Source: a bacterium
Lineage (GTDB): Bacteria > Pseudomonadota > Alphaproteobacteria > Rhizobiales > Xanthobacteraceae
Assembly (NCBI GenBank): GCA_029946075.1
Contig: JAQSDT010000092.1
Coordinates: 1 to 7,441, forward strand
Direction of reading: 5' to 3'
DNA: 7,441 nt
Part shown: positions 6,739 to 7,441 of the stretch, in pieces
Layout of the letters: every line of letters starts with the position of its first letter
Numbering within the stretch: the first letter of the stretch is position 1
Notes under the pieces: generated by a model
Database searches by the model: none
What the model was told of the DNA's origin: nothing
Seen by the model: the letters and a program-made list of their open reading frames with translations, nothing else
Made by a program: the position numbers and the translations under genes

Positions 6739-6756
6739 GCCGCGCGCAAGCGCGGC
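6739..6756 (-). terminator. Hairpin downstream of the IclR gene, possible weak terminator
   Basis: A perfect 7-bp GC stem with a 4-nt loop (GCCGCGC-TTGC-GCGCGGC on the reverse strand) begins 32 nt after the regulator's stop codon. No T tract follows; the next bases are TGCGGCGCATTTGG. It may mark the end of the regulator transcript, but such hairpins also arise by chance in GC-rich DNA. Confidence 0.3.
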
Positions 6757-6788
6757 CAGCGCCGATTCAATGAGAGGCGGTCAGGAAA

Positions 6789-7441
6789 TCAGGAAGGCTT
6801 GGCGATATCGCGGGCGCCGAACTCGGCCGAGAGGCGGCCGGCGGCGGACTGCACCAGCTTGGCGCGGCTTTGCAGCGCCTGGTCGGTCATGCGCCAGATC
6901 GGGCCGGAAATGCCCATCGCGCCGATGACTTCGCCGGTGAAATTGTAGACGGGAACCGCGACGCAGCGAACCTCGGCATTGAACTCGCCGTCGTCGAAGG
7001 CGATCGCGCTGCGGCGGATTTCGGCGATCTCGCGCATCAACACGGCCGGATCGGTGATCGATTTCTTTGTGGTCGGCTTCAGCTCGACGCGCTCCAGGAA
7101 GCGCTTCAACTGATCGGGGCGCAGCGAGGCCAGCATGATCTTGCCGAGGGCCGTGCAATGCGCAGGGCGTACCACGCCGACGCGGTCGGTCAGCTGAAAC
7201 GCGCCGGCCCCGCTGGTGCGGGCGATGACCACGACGGAATCGCCCATGCGTACCGCGAAATGGCCGCTTTCACCCGACTCCCGCGACAGATCTTCGAGGA
7301 TCGGCGTCGCCAGATTGACCATCTCGATTTCGTCGAGCGCGCTGGCGGCCAGTGCAAACAGCGGGCGGCCGACGCGGTAGCGCTTGGTGTCGCGCTCCTG
7401 TCGCATGTAGCCGAGCGAGACCAGCGTGTTGGCGAGGTGGA
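6789..7441 (-). CDS. IclR-family transcriptional regulator, C-terminal part (N-terminus beyond the right edge)
   Basis: The visible 216 residues start inside the winged helix-turn-helix. HLANTLVSLGYMRQERDTKRYRVGRPLFALA is the usual recognition-helix and wing region, here given with the codons upstream of 7406. The IclR effector-binding domain follows: VNLATPILEDLSRESGES, SGHFAVRMGDSVVVIA, the conserved HCTALGKIMLAS, and near the end VRCVAVPVYNFTGEVIGA followed by MGISGPIWRM. The reading frame stays open to the right edge, so the ATG at 7406 is internal and not the start. About 40-60 N-terminal residues are missing. Such regulators bind small carboxylates or aromatic compounds and control adjacent catabolic or uptake genes. 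It is co-oriented with the importer operon and ends 188 bp before it, so it probably controls that operon. The ligand is unknown. Confidence 0.92.
   Translation of the reverse strand, partial: HLANTLVSLGYMRQERDTKRYRVGRPLFALAASALDEIEMVNLATPILEDLSRESGESGHFAVRMGDSVVVIARTSGAGAFQLTDRVGVVRPAHCTALGKIMLASLRPDQLKRFLERVELKPTTKKSITDPAVLMREIAEIRRSAIAFDDGEFNAEVRCVAVPVYNFTGEVIGAMGISGPIWRMTDQALQSRAKLVQSAAGRLSAEFGARDIAKPS

Noticed and set aside
5308..6948. Plus-strand open frame of 546 codons antisense to the substrate-binding protein
   Set aside because: High GC at third positions removes stop codons on the opposite strand. The product is low in recognisable motifs, while the minus-strand protein is clearly a binding protein with signal and ribosome site.

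Overview
The window is about 7.4 kb of GC-rich, tightly packed bacterial chromosome. Codon use, the rhizobial-style solute transport operon and a CATTGCGAG-type intergenic inverted repeat all suggest an alphaproteobacterium of the Bradyrhizobium/Rhodopseudomonas group (Nitrobacteraceae). That placement is inferred from sequence style and was not tested by a database search.

Left part (1-1756): the 5' end of a leftward Bcr/CflA-type MFS exporter gene is divergent from a rightward gene for a hydroxymethylbilane synthase (HemC) homologue. The HemC protein keeps its catalytic Asp, its cofactor-anchoring Cys and the substrate-binding Arg residues. Several signature motifs are altered, however, it carries a loop insertion, and no other heme gene is visible. 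A small gene for an exported, tyrosine-rich protein of unknown function follows on the same strand. An imperfect inverted repeat (1764-1846) fills the gap between this gene and the convergent operon to its right.

Middle and right part (1858-6600, minus strand): a complete branched-chain amino acid type (HAAT/Liv) ABC importer operon. In transcription order it encodes a Tat-exported periplasmic binding protein (6600-5356), the LivH permease (5267-4392), and one 845-residue polypeptide that fuses LivM permease, LivG ATPase and LivF ATPase (4395-1858). A GC-rich stem-loop followed by a T tract lies between the binding-protein gene and livH and may act as a partial terminator, favouring the binding protein. 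livH and the fusion gene overlap in ATGA, so they are probably translationally coupled.

Right edge (6789-7441, minus strand): the C-terminal part of an IclR-family regulator, directly upstream of and co-oriented with the transporter. The 188-bp gap between them holds two overlapping dyad sequences that could be the regulator's operator. Together these make a plausible regulated uptake unit. The substrate cannot be read from the sequence: HAAT importers in this group take up amino acids, amides, urea, or aromatic and other carboxylates.

There is no gene-free stretch longer than 300 bases. I saw no tRNA, rRNA, CRISPR array, insertion sequence or phage gene.
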